The notes: generated from the sequence alone by a model not told the origin. Counted from the stretch's first letter, positions 20,456-32,177 are shown. The stretch is DNA of 64,000 nt from Undaria pinnatifida (GCA_012845835.1 JABAKD010000021.1:6107386-6171385); one strand, 5' to 3'. Numbers and translations are program-made.

Positions 20456-22240
20456 GGACAGAAAACAGAGTGGAATGAACATAATTGCGTGCTGATGGTT
20501 TTTTTTACCCTACTGAATGTAGGCCTCGACCTCTTTTCGTCACGTTAAACTTTCAGATAACGAAATGTTCAGAAACTAACATTTACGTTGAAGCGCAGTC
20601 GAGCGAGAGCTATTCAAAACGAAAGGAGCCCCAGAACGAAAAAAACATGTGCACCTTTATCGTGGCATATGTCTCGTTGGCGATTCCGACCGTTAACATC
20701 GAGGGGGGGGAAAGGCTGATAGCGTTACAGAACCAACCGTCACTGTTCATTTGAACGGCAACTGTCCGACCTTGGCTATGCTCTGTATTCATCCGAAGTT
20801 GTAGTCGCCTAGCTGGGTTCCTGAAGAGGCCATGTATTCGGTACTGAACCCGGTTGAAAACGGTAGGTGGCTTTATGCTGGAGTTTCCACATAAAAAAAG
20901 CCATATTTGAAATTTCATTATTGCCAGAGCTGAGATTGGATACTTTTCGCGAGACCGTGAGTAACTTACACCGTTGGGGCGAAACGAAGCGAGACACGAA
21001 AGCCCATTTCCTCTGTTGGGCTAATCCATCACGCAGCATGTAAGAACGCACAAAGTGTGCGCGACACGCAGGAGTCATCTGGCGGTCGGGGTTCCACTTC
21101 TCGGACCAAACGTATCTAACAGGTTGAAGTCCTCAGGTGTGGCACTATCGGCGAGTATGGTCATTTGTGGGGTACTTTTCGTCTTAGTACTAGCGGGATA
21201 TCCCCCGCTAGGTCTGCAGATGAAGTTTCTGAGCTTCAAGCATGGTAGCATTGGGAGCTGGCTCCAGATCACACCCGAATCATGACTTCGAAGGCCTTCG
21301 ATCGCGCAGTGCGACTAACGTTTCCACGCGCTGGTCCTGAAACAAGTCCAGTCTCGTAAAAAAATCGGAATAACCGCAGGTCCTCATTCAAAGAAGCTCA
21401 ATCGGACAGTTACATTCGTAGGCAATCCAACAACTGCAGCCCCCATCATAGGATGTCTGTCAACGCATACAAATAGAAACTTTTGACGGGTTGTGCGAAC
21501 GAACGCCTTTTGAGGTCACGTTCCGGGTGAGACGTTGAGTTTCTGGGGGTATCATGAACGGAGCTTTGCTTAGAAACGTCTTACGCACCGCTTTTAGGTA
21601 GCATGAGATGACTTCGCCGGTGGTCAACCATCAACACACGCAGAAGAAAAGCGAACAAATCATGTCAGCGGCAGATCGTTAACGGTTGTGATCACTGTGT
21701 AGTCGGTAAAACTATTATGGTGACACCCGCCGGTTTACGGTTTCTTTTTTACCTGGAACGTACGAGTATGTCGGTGGTAGCCCAACTGTTGGCATGGCGC
21801 ATAAATATTTTTATGTCTATGGTATCTTCATATGTACATGGTCAGTGATCGAAATATGGAGCCTATTGATGACTTCTGGTCCTCAGAGGGTGGAATTTGC
21901 TACACTACTCAGTGTCTAATCGCGGCCATCATTCTGCAAATGGCCAAAGCCAATTTTATACTGCGGATTGTCCGGGTGTTTATTCGGATCGACCCCCCTG
22001 CCGTGTTGTTTAGTACGCGGTCGACGTGGATCACCAGTGGCCGTGGACGTACGTGTTTTGAAGAGGGTACAAGCGCTTCGCGACGGCAACATCCCCTCCT
22101 CACAGCGTTATCCACTTCATTAAATACCGCAAGCCGTCGAAATGATTGTTTTCAACATCGTTCGAAATATATTTTTTGGCCAGATGGAGCAATCTGTCCG
22201 GTCTTGCATTTTTTTTTTTTTTTTCGGGGTCAGTGTTTCT
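20456..22240. other. Degenerate sequence, possible retroelement remnants
   Basis: No intact gene. At 21283-21316 the plus strand reads TSKAFDRAV, resembling the 'F-x-KAFDRV' motif of LINE reverse transcriptases. About 190 bp further on, FEVTFRVR is followed by a frame-shifted LG motif, similar to 16950. This is suggestive but too decayed to call. Confidence 0.3.
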
Positions 22241-22242
22241 GT

Positions 22243-22880
22243 TTAGCTATACATCGTTGTCAAATCAATCGAGGAGCTCTTTTGAAACTGACAGTGAAGG
22301 TCTGCCGTAGCATGCGTCCGCGCGCGGTGACCTACGATTGGGTCGAATGAGTGTCTTGTAAATATTTTCATCGACGAGGTGGGGTTTCCCAAAACGTTGA
22401 AGGATCGACGGAGGTCCTTATCTGTGACACACATACGATACAACCAACGATGCTGGTTCGCGGGTGAATCTGACCGTTCCAAGAGCCATGATCTACTAAA
22501 CCTCCCGGTCGTTCCGATCTTGTTCGCGATGACAACATAGCTGGACCAATGCATCGTGAACAAATACTGGAATTCAACATGTATCATGGAAATTGTTGAC
22601 AGCAGCATGAGAACTTTAGCTACAGCATCACGCTCGGCACTAACACTAACAAGAGCATATTCAGGTGCACGTAGAGCAGGAGAAACAACGTGTTTTCGCC
22701 CAATCGCGCGGTTTGTGAGGTGTTTGTCTTTACATGGTATCGGCGTACTACTCCTGTCATTGGTTCCCAACGGGACCGACAGGTCTGCCTTTGGTTCTTG
22801 CCCTCTGCTGTCAGAAGATGGGCGATTTACGTCATCATTGGCATATCCCACACGGGAAACACGTAGAAAACCCATGTAAT
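22243..22880 (-). pseudogene. Decayed Copia-type RNase H / pol C-terminus
   Basis: The minus-strand frame of about 210 codons resembles the C-terminal part of Ty1/Copia polyproteins in several places, in the right order. GYANDDVNRPSSDSRG corresponds to the family's 'GYxDADWAxDxxxRRSTSG'. RKHVVSPALRAPEYALVS corresponds to 'RQxxVAxSTxEAEYxALS', and VIANKIGTTGR to 'ALANNPGxxxR'. Key acidic residues are partly lost, and no RT, integrase or LTR is visible nearby. The upstream side is cut off by the family A copy at 22988. Similarity was judged by eye from knowledge of the family. Confidence 0.5.
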
Positions 22881-22987
22881 CGCGGAGCAGTCAGCGAAAT
22901 AATCGTTCAATTAGTAGAGATCGTTTGCAACAGAGCTAACATCTGCATACTAGCGATTTCTCATATATAGTCTATATATAAAAAATA

Positions 22988-23150
22988 TAAATGCACTGCA
23001 GATGTGAGATCGAATATGTTGTCGAAACTCATATATTTGCAAAGCGTTGTGTGATACTCCGATCGCGCATACTACAGGTCGTGTGTCCTCACTAAGGACA
23101 TAGGCCGGCGACTCCCCTTGCAACTACAGGTAGTGTGGTTATAAGGGTCT
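22988..23150 (+). repeat. Family A repeat, copy 7 (truncated)
   Basis: Starts AAATGCACTGCAGATGTGAG and keeps the landmarks up to CGGCGACTCCCCTTGCAACT, then diverges. A second faint terminal echo, CATCAGCTGTGAGTTCGACA, follows at 23163. Confidence 0.75.
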
Positions 23151-23316
23151 AGATTGTAACGACATCAGCTGTGAGTTCGACAACTTTGGGTTCGGTACTC
23201 ATGTCTGTAAAGGTGAACACGCAATCGATCACCCGTCAATACGTAGTACGTTTCATAAATCAAAACCTAACATGAGATGGCACGAGGGCGGACAAGGAAG
23301 TTAATCGTGCAAACCT

Positions 23317-23318
<2 letters not shown>

Positions 23319-23352
<34 letters not shown>
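23319..23352. repeat. C33 homopolymer run
   Basis: Uninterrupted C run of about 33 bases (G run on the minus strand), not inside a family A copy. It may be of uncertain true length because of assembly or sequencing. Confidence 0.95.
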
Positions 23353-23353
<1 letters not shown>

Positions 23354-23570
23354 ACCTTCCCCACCGAGGCCCCGAAAAACATTTTTTTAACGTTCTTCTT
23401 TTCTTTTATACTTTGTTTCCCTGATCGGTGGTTCGTTTCGTGGCTGTGCACCTCTGGATGGTTTATTTCTCACTCTTGCGTCAACCAAGAGGCTTGGTAG
23501 CAAGCCAACATTGCAAGAGCAAGGAATGTCAAACTGTACTTTAGGTTGCTTCGGTATGTAAATCCTTGCG

Positions 23571-24233
23571 TCAATGCAAGGTGGTCAATGTAGGCAGAAA
23601 TATTGAATGGTGGGCAAGCGCCGCGCTTGGGCACGAAACCCTGTAAGCCTTCGTGCCCTTATTGTCCAAACACGGCGCGCACGTGCCTCCTGGCTGTTCC
23701 GCCGTTCCCGCACACCCTGGGCTCAAGTTGCCGCGGGAGCCAGTTGGCACCGCGTGGAGAGACACGCGATTCAGGTTTATCCGAGCCTCCCACGACACCC
23801 CCTGGTTGCCAAAACCACGTAGAGCTGATGGGTAGTGTTGGACTACAGGATCCCGGACAGCCGGACGTAATCCCGCGCAGTAGATGGGAGCGTGGACAAG
23901 CCTCCTATCGGCGGGACCACTTCCGTCTGCAGCGTCCGAGAAAACACCTTCCATTTCAATGCCTGCGCCCTCACGATCGTCAAGCCCGTTCACAACTCTC
24001 GTCACAACCAAGTCGGCGTCACTGCCCGCGCCCGCACCAACCTCACCCCTGCTCACACCTCCCGTCGCCACCACGTGAGCGTCACCGCTCGCGCCCCCGT
24101 CGCTACTACTGTCCATCAACACCGGCAACTCCTTCGCGCCGTCCGTGGCGCTCTTCGGTTTGTAATAATCCAACAATGTGCGCCCGCTCCCCACCACCAG
24201 CACTCCTGTCGACACACGTTTGAGGGAAGACAT
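23571..24233 (-). CDS. Hypothetical 220-codon frame, possible exon or transposon protein
   Basis: Longest uninterrupted frame outside the LINE and the large gene, on the minus strand. It starts MSSLKRVSTGVLVVGSGRTL and continues LDYYKPKS, then a Ser/Asp/Gly/Ala-rich acidic stretch (residues 35-90), then a Cys-containing tail. The 'RTLLDYYKP' segment near the start resembles PCNA-binding-type motifs that occur near the N-terminus of many DNA transposase families. This is inference only. It could be one exon of the minus-strand candidate that begins near 25.3 kb. The plus-strand frame over the same bases is a shadow. Confidence 0.3.
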   Translation of the reverse strand: MSSLKRVSTGVLVVGSGRTLLDYYKPKSATDGAKELPVLMDSSSDGGASGDAHVVATGGVSRGEVGAGAGSDADLVVTRVVNGLDDREGAGIEMEGVFSDAADGSGPADRRLVHAPIYCAGLRPAVRDPVVQHYPSALRGFGNQGVSWEARINLNRVSLHAVPTGSRGNLSPGCAGTAEQPGGTCAPCLDNKGTKAYRVSCPSAALAHHSIFLPTLTTLH

Positions 24234-24606
24234 GCAAATTGCGACATGAGCAATAACAACTGGTCAGCCGTGGAAAGAAAATACGAATTTGCTCCTGTTT
24301 TTCACATACACACATCGACAAGGCCTGCAGCCTCGTACACTGCGCGACTGAAATACGTCCAGCGTGGCAGTTCCCACGCTGCTGAACACGCGCGAACGAC
24401 CTCCCGCAAAAACTGTGAAGCAGTGTATTAACAACCAGGCATATTTCACAAACACCATATTATAAATGAAACATAGATCTATTGTACCACGCAGTTTGCA
24501 AAGTTTTAGTTTCGACCATTCAATCGGTCATACTCACAGATGATGTTTTTTATTTGTTTATCGAAACTGCCTGTGCTAGCTAATGCAACAACTGCTGTCC
24601 TCACAA

Positions 24607-24860
24607 GTCCTTACTTGTGTTGAAGCCACTGTTCGTGAGTCTCCACGTCGGGTCCGTCTCAGTTGCTCTATATTGCGTCCGAAATCGCGCATCAATTCCT
24701 TGCACACCCAGTCGCCGCTGCTGGTCTTTGCGGCGATTTTTCGATAGGCAAAGCGCTCTGCTCGCATGCGAAAGGCGTGCAGGAACCAACACGGACGCGA
24801 AGAAACTTCGTTGGTTCGCAGTTTGTGCGCGTTTTTTTTGGCGATTTCGATCATGCGGCC
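24607..24860 (-). CDS. Possible exon, basic protein segment
   Basis: Minus-strand frame with a charged, compact composition (FRMRAERFAYRKIAAKTSSG, then DWVCKELMRDFGRNIEQLRR). It ends at a good donor-like CAA|GTAAGG at about 24611. It lies downstream, in the minus sense, of the Cys-rich candidate first exon at 25117-25292, so the two might belong to one gene. No family is recognised. The acceptor is unclear, with several AGs in the GCAGCAGCATCAGCAGCAG stretch at about 24880-24905. Confidence 0.3.
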
Positions 24861-25116
24861 ACGGCTTCTGTTATTGCTGCTCTGCTGCTGATGCTGCTGC
24901 CAAGGCTAGGCTTCTATACTGCTGATGTTTTCAGTTTTTGGGGAGGAGGCAGCACGACACACACTGCTCGATGATCAGCACTTTTGCATTTATATGATAA
25001 CCCAAACTTTTGTCTTTCCAGTGTTTGCCGTTGATGCTGGTGCTGCGAGGTACACGATACCCTCCAATATCACACTACAGCCCGCATGTCTCTCCACTCA
25101 CTCTCTGTGCTTTACC

Positions 25117-25292
25117 GAACACTCATGCTCAATGACCTGGCCCTCCTCCATTCCTGAACCGTCGATGAAGTTGGCCCCGCAGCAGCAGATGAAGTCCTCG
25201 CCATCGGCTGGCTTTCCGCAGACCCTTTGTAGCTTAGCTGTCTTGTCGAAGGAGGGTTGTAGCAGGGGTCCCTTAACCGTGGAGGCTCTCAT
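25117..25292 (-). CDS. Candidate first exon, small Cys-rich protein
   Basis: Minus-strand ATG at 25292 preceded by a purine-rich leader (GAGAAACAAGGAGAGAGCAG) and, about 130 bp upstream, a TATA-like TATATAATAAAGGG. It encodes about 58 residues with C-G-K-P, then ICCCG, then HEC, ending at a possible donor TCG|GTAAAG near 25117. Read through, it would stop eight codons later. The GEDFICCCGANFIDGSG segment has a folded-domain look, but I do not recognise it. Confidence 0.35.
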
Positions 25293-25411
25293 TGTGACCA
25301 CTTTCTCCTGCTCTCTCCTTGTTTCTCCGTTGCTCTGTGCTGTGCGTAGCTGGTACCCAGGCTGCCGCTGCGCGACCAGGGGGCTGGGTGTCTGCTCTAT
25401 AGTACCGCCCC

Positions 25412-25428
25412 TGACCCTTTATTATATA
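25412..25428 (-). promoter_or_regulatory. TATA-box-like element
   Basis: On the minus strand, CCTATATAATAAAGGG lies about 120-135 bp upstream of the ATG at 25292. The spacing suits a TATA box with a 5' UTR of about 90-100 nt. This is inference. Confidence 0.35.
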
Positions 25429-27024
25429 GGTTCTAGAAAAGGGGTTGTTTATGCATAGGAAATTATGTGGGTGGATGGGGCCTTCTTACCCTCCCCCCCC
25501 TTCTGAAAGGGCGAAAATGATTTTTTGGTTTAGGCAGCCAATTTTGAGCAAGAAGCAATGCATCTGCTTTTTACGGTATACCTGGTAAAATGACAATGGT
25601 TTGTGGGTGGACGGTATTATCGTCGTTTTTGGTAGTTGTGGTGAAAGTCGTGGGTAGCTTTTCTTCGCCTGAAAAGGATGCGTCGAAAAACAGTTTTGTC
25701 GTGCGACCAGGGTGCCCGGCGGGTTCTACCTCTGGCTACGAGCCGTTCCTAACAACGCGTCGGAAATGACCTTTTTTGTTTTCTTTAAAGCATCACCTAA
25801 AGGTCTGCTTGGAATTCTAAGGCCGGGAAGGGGTAGGTTTGTAGTGGCACAACGGCGTTACACGGGAAAATATCCTTTGGGAGCCGAGATTCTTAATGGT
25901 CGAGGGGTGGTGCGCCATCTAGTCTCGGCGAGGACCTTATTTTGCGTCCAAAATATTTAGGAACGTATTATATCAAACCCATGGAGATGTGGAACCAATA
26001 GCGTGGGACTCCTTATGCGTGTCGAAAAGCATGCGGGCATATTACATTACGACGTACGCCGAGGTTGGAGGCCATCAACGATTCAAACTTATTTCCTCTA
26101 CCATCAGTGCCGCGGAATCATTTCGTTTCGTTGTATCATTTCGTTTGGTTGTCAGTGCTGTCGGAAAACGGCGCGAGCACCTACGCAGGCGACCAACAAC
26201 ACGCAAAAACACAGAGGTGTCCGAAACGCTGTGTGCTGTCACCCAAACCCTGTCTGCACGACGGTATCTATTTTCCTGCTCAATATGAATGCAAGGTTTG
26301 ACGTACATGCACCGCTGAACAGCAGCTGCTTACAGTTTACCTTGTATCTCACCCCTGTGGCTAGTCGGCGTTGTTACTCATCGTGATCAAGGTATCATCT
26401 GCGGTCATCGGCCGCGTGGACACAGAAGAAGGGCATAAAGGCCAAAGCCACAGTACGGCGATGCACCCATTTCCACTATCGGATTGTGGCCAGTCGAACG
26501 AGCGACTCTGTAAGAAACTACCCCGCACGCTTTACGCTCGATTCATTTGGCGCAGCGTAGCTAACCGTCCCATAGCGGATCTATTTTCGTGTCGCGACGT
26601 TGAAATAGTAGGAAAGCTCAAGACCGCGAAGCAACAGGGGGATAACTCGTGCGAGTGCCCCCGAGCCACTGAAATAAAAGGCTTACCCTACCGTACCTTG
26701 GGTCGAAATTGGTAAAGGTTCGTCGTGCTCCCCCGGGGAGTTTGATACATCGAGCTCGTGTGCCAAAAGTCGAAAAAATTAGAGGACAATGAAGCGGCTG
26801 TGATTACGCGCTTTGAGGTCGTACTTGTTATTATGGATGTAAATGTATATGTACTTCTGTCAAATTCTCTTTCGTTTGTGAAGTAAGCGAAAAATGCTTC
26901 TAACCATCAATACGTTCAAGGCGAATTTTTCCGAAAACATACGAACGAAATGTTCGCGCGTTCGTATAGCATGTCTCCGAAATCTCCGTCATGCTGGCCG
27001 AGAAGGGGTAAAAACATGGTCAGC
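25429..27024. other. No recognisable gene
   Basis: Overlapping short frames in several phases (for example 26003-26386 and 26371-26715, plus strand) with no recognisable domain. The sequence AGCTAACCGTCCCATAGCGGAT at 26559 resembles 45968-45990 in the large gene's intron, suggesting another old repeat. Confidence 0.35.
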
Positions 27025-27335
27025 AGTTACTCGGTCGCTCCGGTGGCGTATCAGGATATTCTCAAACCTGGTATAGGTCAGTTTTTTGAGTTCGATCCCC
27101 GCAGAGTGCAGAGTGCATACTCGAAGGAACTTGTAAGAACTTTTTCTTGTGCAAATACCAAAAATTGACGTGCGGAAAGCGCGAGAGCGTGAGTTAGCAA
27201 CGTTCGATAAATAATCGACGAGCATTGGGATTTCTGAACTTTTTGCGCGATAAACAACGAAGGCAAGAACTGGGGAGATGAAGGGACGACACCTGTGACC
27301 ACGGCTTGTCCAGAAGCTGGAAAATATAAAGTTTA
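27025..27335 (+). mobile_element. tRNA-headed SINE, family 1, copy 3
   Basis: Plus-strand copy with the head GGTCGCTCCGGTGGCGTATCAGG, box B GAGTTCGATCCCC at about 27086, a body of about 210 bp, then CCTGTGACCACGGCTTGTCC and an A-rich end (AAAATATAAAG). Full length. Confidence 0.85.
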
Positions 27336-27784
27336 AATGAAGAAAATATAATGAAAAACGTAGTACTCTGACCGGGTTCAGCCCACTCCGGCACGAGGTC
27401 GTGGTCAGGGTTAGTTTTAGAATGCGATGCCGGTTTACACCCTTGTTTGTTAACCCTCCTGCGATATGCGACACCGAACTGGAATGTTGTGTAAGGGGTG
27501 TGTCGTACACTGTCTTCAATACGAAAGAGCTCTTGTTCTTATCCAGCTAAATCACACGAGCCTTAAATTGTTCACTACCAAAATTCGTGTAGGGTGTGGT
27601 GTGTTTTGGCAAGTAAACTCTAATCTGAGAAATTGTTCAACAATAGATGGCGTGTCACCGCACAAACATGTCAGCGTGCGGATTGCCTAGGAGATCCACC
27701 ACGATGTGCACTCTAATGCGTCCTCCAAATACCAAATAGCAAATGAAAACAACACCAAACGAAAAAAAAATCAGATACGGTCTA

Positions 27785-28724
27785 CATAATTGTTGGTGTT
27801 GTTGTTGTTCTCACATTAACTCGTTTAATCAAGTCCGTGGTCACAGGACAGGCTCCAGGCACTCTGGAGCTGAGGAAAACCCCAGGGAAAAAAACACAAA
27901 CAGACTAAAGGTGGTACACGTATATATACAGTTGGCGCAATTCATGCCTGCGCCAAAAAAAAAATACATGTTGAATTCCGGAGTCAGCGCACGCTGTGCC
28001 AGGTCCATACTGGTGCATAGATCTCACTTCTCGCGCCTGGAAAAACCGACTATACCGTTTTTCACGCAGAAAAGACTATCACGAAAATGATACACGTTGT
28101 ACCTATCCTTACGCATACGCACGTCACACCCAAGTCAATTCAGAAAATACACAAAGAAAAGAAAAGTAGAGTTAAGAAAGAACAAAAAAAGAAAAGAAAA
28201 GAAGGCGAAAAACGAAAGGAAAAAAAGGAAAGACAAGGAAAGCAAGAGAAGACAAGACAAGAAGAGGAAGCAAGGAAAGGAAAAGAGAATAAACAGTATA
28301 GACTGCTGCTGTAGCAGACCCTAGAGACAAAATATATACAGCATTGGGCTCATAGAGGGTGGCAAGTGCATCAATGGCACTGGCAAGAGAACGTAACAAG
28401 GTGAACAAGTCAGAGCGGCCTTACGCAAACTTTTGAAGGCCATTGTAAGACCTACAAATTTCAAGGCGATAATGGCCAGACCCATACTTCCGTGTCTCGG
28501 AACGGACGCCCCCCCCCCCCCCCCCCCCCCCCTCCCCCCGGCCGCTTAAAAATGCCGACGGTAGATGGCGCTGCGGCGGCGTTTGCGGGTCGCTCGGCAT
28601 CTCTGCGTCTCTCCGTCTCATCCCATTTGCGCATGAACGACTCGGCTCCCTCCTTTATTCGTCCAAACCATCTGCCGGCCTTCTGAGCAGTCTTTCGCCA
28701 TATATATACATATACGAGTATCAC
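27785..28724 (-). mobile_element. LINE 3' fragment, copy 2
   Basis: Same element as 5138-7045 but retaining only the last part of the coding frame. The minus strand 28721-28430 reads AQKAGRWFGRIKEGAESFMR, then the polyglycine stretch from the C run at 28510-28532. The A/G-rich tract (28140-28300), the CCTGTGACCACGGACTTG segment and a short (CAA) tail at about 27788-27808 follow. The truncated 5' end abuts an inverted family A terminus at 28725. Confidence 0.85.
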
Positions 28725-28778
28725 ACACAGCTTGCAAATATGAGTTTCGACAAAATATTTGATCTCACAGCTGGAGTG
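28725..28778 (-). repeat. Family A terminal fragment, copy 8
   Basis: Only the terminal about 50 bp is present (inverse of TACACTCCAGCTGTGAGATC ... GCAAGCTGTGTGTGAT), directly against the LINE fragment. Confidence 0.75.
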
Positions 28779-29305
28779 TATTCAAATGTTTGCAACTACC
28801 AGGAATGGTCTATACGTGTCCTATCTCCAGTACTAGTTACTATTGAGAGTTAGTAGTGGATCCAAGCCATACAATTGTCTCTTGTCTTACTGAAAAACAG
28901 GTTGACGAAACGGCGACAAAAATGTGTACCACGGCTCTATAACCCTCCCCTCTCTCTGCAGAATATTCTCTGCTGAGGTATGTCTCGTATTTCCGGGAGC
29001 ATGCGAACGTTACTCCAGTTGTCATTACGCGGTAGGTCAGAAACTCGTACACGAAAAATACCCATCCTTACGATCCTAAATCGTGGAGTATATTATTTGG
29101 TCACATTCCTTGCTAATTGGACCCTCGAGCACTTTTCCTCTTGAGTGTGCTAGGTTGATAGCACACTTGTGCGCCTTCTTCGTATTTCGTGTGTTTTCGG
29201 TGGCAAAACGCAGTATTTCCGAGACGGAACTTTCATTTCAATTGGTTATTTGGGTCTTTCGATATTTCCTTCGTTGCGTGACCGCAGACTCTAGATTTTG
29301 ACCAT
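28779..29305. other. No recognisable gene
   Basis: Short frames only; nothing recognised. Confidence 0.4.
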
Positions 29306-29317
29306 ATTTAATGTGAA

Positions 29318-29409
29318 ACAACATCAACAACAACGACAACAATAACACCAACACCACCACCACCACCACCACCACCACCACCACCACCACCACCACCAAC
29401 AACAACAGC

Positions 29410-29455
<46 letters not shown>

Positions 29456-29531
29456 CCACCACCACCACCACCACCACCACCATCACCAACAACAACAACA
29501 ACAACAACAACAACCAACAACAACAACAAGG
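29318..29531. repeat. (AAC)n/(ACC)n compound microsatellite
   Basis: About 210 bp of alternating CAA and CAC triplets in blocks. It gives poly-Val and poly-Leu frames on the minus strand, which are artefacts. It resembles an expanded LINE-type (CAA) tail, but no LINE 3' sequence is visible next to it. Confidence 0.95.
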
Positions 29532-31865
29532 GTGGTCTGTGGTACTTGCCGCCGTCCTGCGATAAACAAATGAGTGGCGACAGCCGTGGAGGGAGCCTGG
29601 AGTAATTTTTGACCCACACCGCACACGGAAAAAGACCGCGATGACTTGCCCGTTCGTTGCTACCGATTGGCGGTACGCTCAACGTATGTCGTTGGGTTTT
29701 GCTCTGTTAAGAGCGTTTTATACGCAGCAATTGATGTGTTGGGAAGGTTGTTTGGACATGTTTACATGGCTGTTGTTGCGACGGTTTATCGGTGGTTACA
29801 CCGGGGGTCATACTTGCAACGTCACGCAAAAGGCGACATGAGACCGGTCGTGCACACCACACAGTTTTCGAAGCGAAAGTTGTTTCACCGCGAGTTTGTT
29901 TTCTCGCGCACAAGACTGTTTTTTTTCCCGCTCGTCTCAATTGGGCTGTATGGATTTATTGATTGCTTTATCTTCTGTTCCTCTTAAAGCATATACCGCT
30001 GAACACGTGCGCTTGTGGAACCAGTTCCACAACTTGTCTTTACGCCGCGATCGTGATGTATCTGTTTCTGGCGCCCACTGAGGACGTACCTCGTGGTCGG
30101 CCCGTAGAAAAATCGGTGGAACCAATGCTCCTGCGAGACGCACAAAGCTCAGCAAGCAATCATTTGGTGGTCGTAATAAGCGGGTTATTTTCACCTTTTT
30201 CCCGTTTGTTTACAACTTTCGTTTGTTCACTCTGGAAACTTCGTTCTTAGTACTCGTATGCACCAACCGACGTTTGGCCCAAAATGCTCTCAACTATTCG
30301 ACAATTCCCGCATCTGAAACGAAAACCACTCAGGTTCAATCTTTACAAACGAAGAGGAGAGCGGAGCATTGAGCGAGAGCGGCAGGCGGGTGCATTTCTT
30401 CCATGTTAGGAGCGACGGGGTCTGACGTAACCGAATGAACAGGACACTACTGGCCGTCGCTTTTCGCAGCTAAACAACGAGAAAGGACCACTGCACCTCT
30501 AAGGTTCGGCCCGCAGTTGGGTGAGTTCAACCAAGAGCGAACGTTGCTGGCGGGCATAGACTGGGCGTAGGAATAACGGTGACATGTTATGCTTGGAGAC
30601 GTCGGAGTCGCGCTTCGAAAGCATTTGATAAAATTCTAGGGCTCCGTATGGGCGCCGCCCGGTGCCCATGCGTCGGGTAGCACTTCCTTCCGCAAAATTA
30701 GTAGGTGTAGCTGTCCGATTTGACATTCATTGATCTTTAAAAGTAATGCCGAACGTTTAATAGGAACATGATAATATGAAGAGTAGAGCATAATTTGGCA
30801 GAAAAAATACGTCATATACAACGAAGAAGGCAAGGATAGGTGAAAAACACTCTTGTTGTTGAATGCGCAGTCTAGTACAAGTTGGCGTATGTCAAACAAA
30901 AATACCGAAAACAGTATTGAGAACCCACTTCGCTTCCATGTGAAAGGAAGAGGGACTTGGCATCATTGAAGAGACTACACTGCTGTCACCGTGGCAATGG
31001 AGGTTCCAAGTCGACAGGATGCAAGGTCGGTTTGCATCAAGCGTCGACATGGGACCATGTCAGCAGGCGAGGTTTTGGAAATATGGGCGTTGTTTATTGC
31101 CTGAAGGCTATGGCATTGATCGGTCTGCGTGGTCACGGTCGAGGAGGAAAACGAAGAAAAGGATAGCTATCTTATCGTTGCGGCGGCGTTGTCTGAGGGA
31201 GATACGGGGTCGTTTGCTTGTAAGAGTGGTTGGCGTAGCGCTTCTCCTCTGTTTTTACTCGGGAAAGCGGGATACGTGTATTTATCTGCTGTCTTTGCTT
31301 CGCGGGTGCTTTCACGTTGTGGAAATAGGACGCTTCCCTCAAAAAATAACATCCGGAGTGGCTCTACCATGACGACTGGTGACAGTGCCGTGTGTGTTTC
31401 CGACTAATATATAAATAACTGGCAGTAGTATTCTTTCGTTTCGGACTATGCGCATAGCGGACAAGGTCGATGTTTAGCATTTTTATTTCCGACTGAAAGT
31501 CCAATTTCATTAAAAAAATAGGCGCAGACACTCTAGTATCTTTATTCAGGATGTCCTAGTGCACCAAAATAACAATTTTGTCAAAAGAAGAATGGACGTA
31601 CGTACAAAGGAAAGATCCCGGAAAAGGATAGGGTCCCTGGGGTGCTTTGTGTAGTACCTGGTAGTAATAACATGCCTTTGCAACATGATCTTTTTTCCAT
31701 CCCATTTGTTTCCCTCGCACCACTCCTGCGCTCCCCCCCCAGTAGTAACTCGGATCGTGGGTCACATAGCTCGAGCCCTCCTCCTCCCTCCCAACTCGGC
31801 ACGTGCCTTCATATTTATCGAGAGAAGAAGTCAAAGTTTTCTCCCCTCGTCGACTCGCATCGAAT
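29532..31865. other. No recognisable gene
   Basis: Several frames of 60-117 codons on both strands (for example 31019-31372, 31129-31407 and 29646-29987, all plus) without domains or good start or splice contexts. No repeat family recognised. Confidence 0.35.
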
Positions 31866-31869
31866 TATA

Positions 31870-32042
31870 CCTTCCCACACGCTGGTAGGCGCTCTCAGTA
31901 GTTGATCCCTTTGTTTTTTACAGCATTTTTTGCAAATATAGTCAAATCTATTTTTTGTGGGAATCGAACTCACGGACAAACAAACAAACGCTAGCAGTAT
32001 TCGAGCATAAAAACACTAGACCACCGGGGCGACCGGCTGTCA
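31870..32042 (-). mobile_element. tRNA-headed SINE, family 2, copy 2
   Basis: On the minus strand the head is GCCGGTCGCCCCGGTGGTCT, with box B GAGTTCGATTCCC at about 31965-31977. A TTTG microsatellite lies between the boxes. The 3' part GATCAACTACTGAGAGCGCC matches 18755-18775. The first 16 bases are identical to the head of family 1 copy 2. Confidence 0.65.
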
Positions 32043-32177
32043 ATTGATCAAAACAAAACAGTATATTTGCATAGAGATTACGTTGCCCGAAGTAGTACGA
32101 CATTACGATGGTCGACGCCGCGTTACCCTCAGTGGTGTTGCCCTCGCAGTGGTGTCAGCCAACATTATTTTCTGATG

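Noticed and set aside
29238-29682. Frames rich in Leu and Val resembling membrane proteins
   Set aside because: Translations of the CAA/CAC microsatellite.
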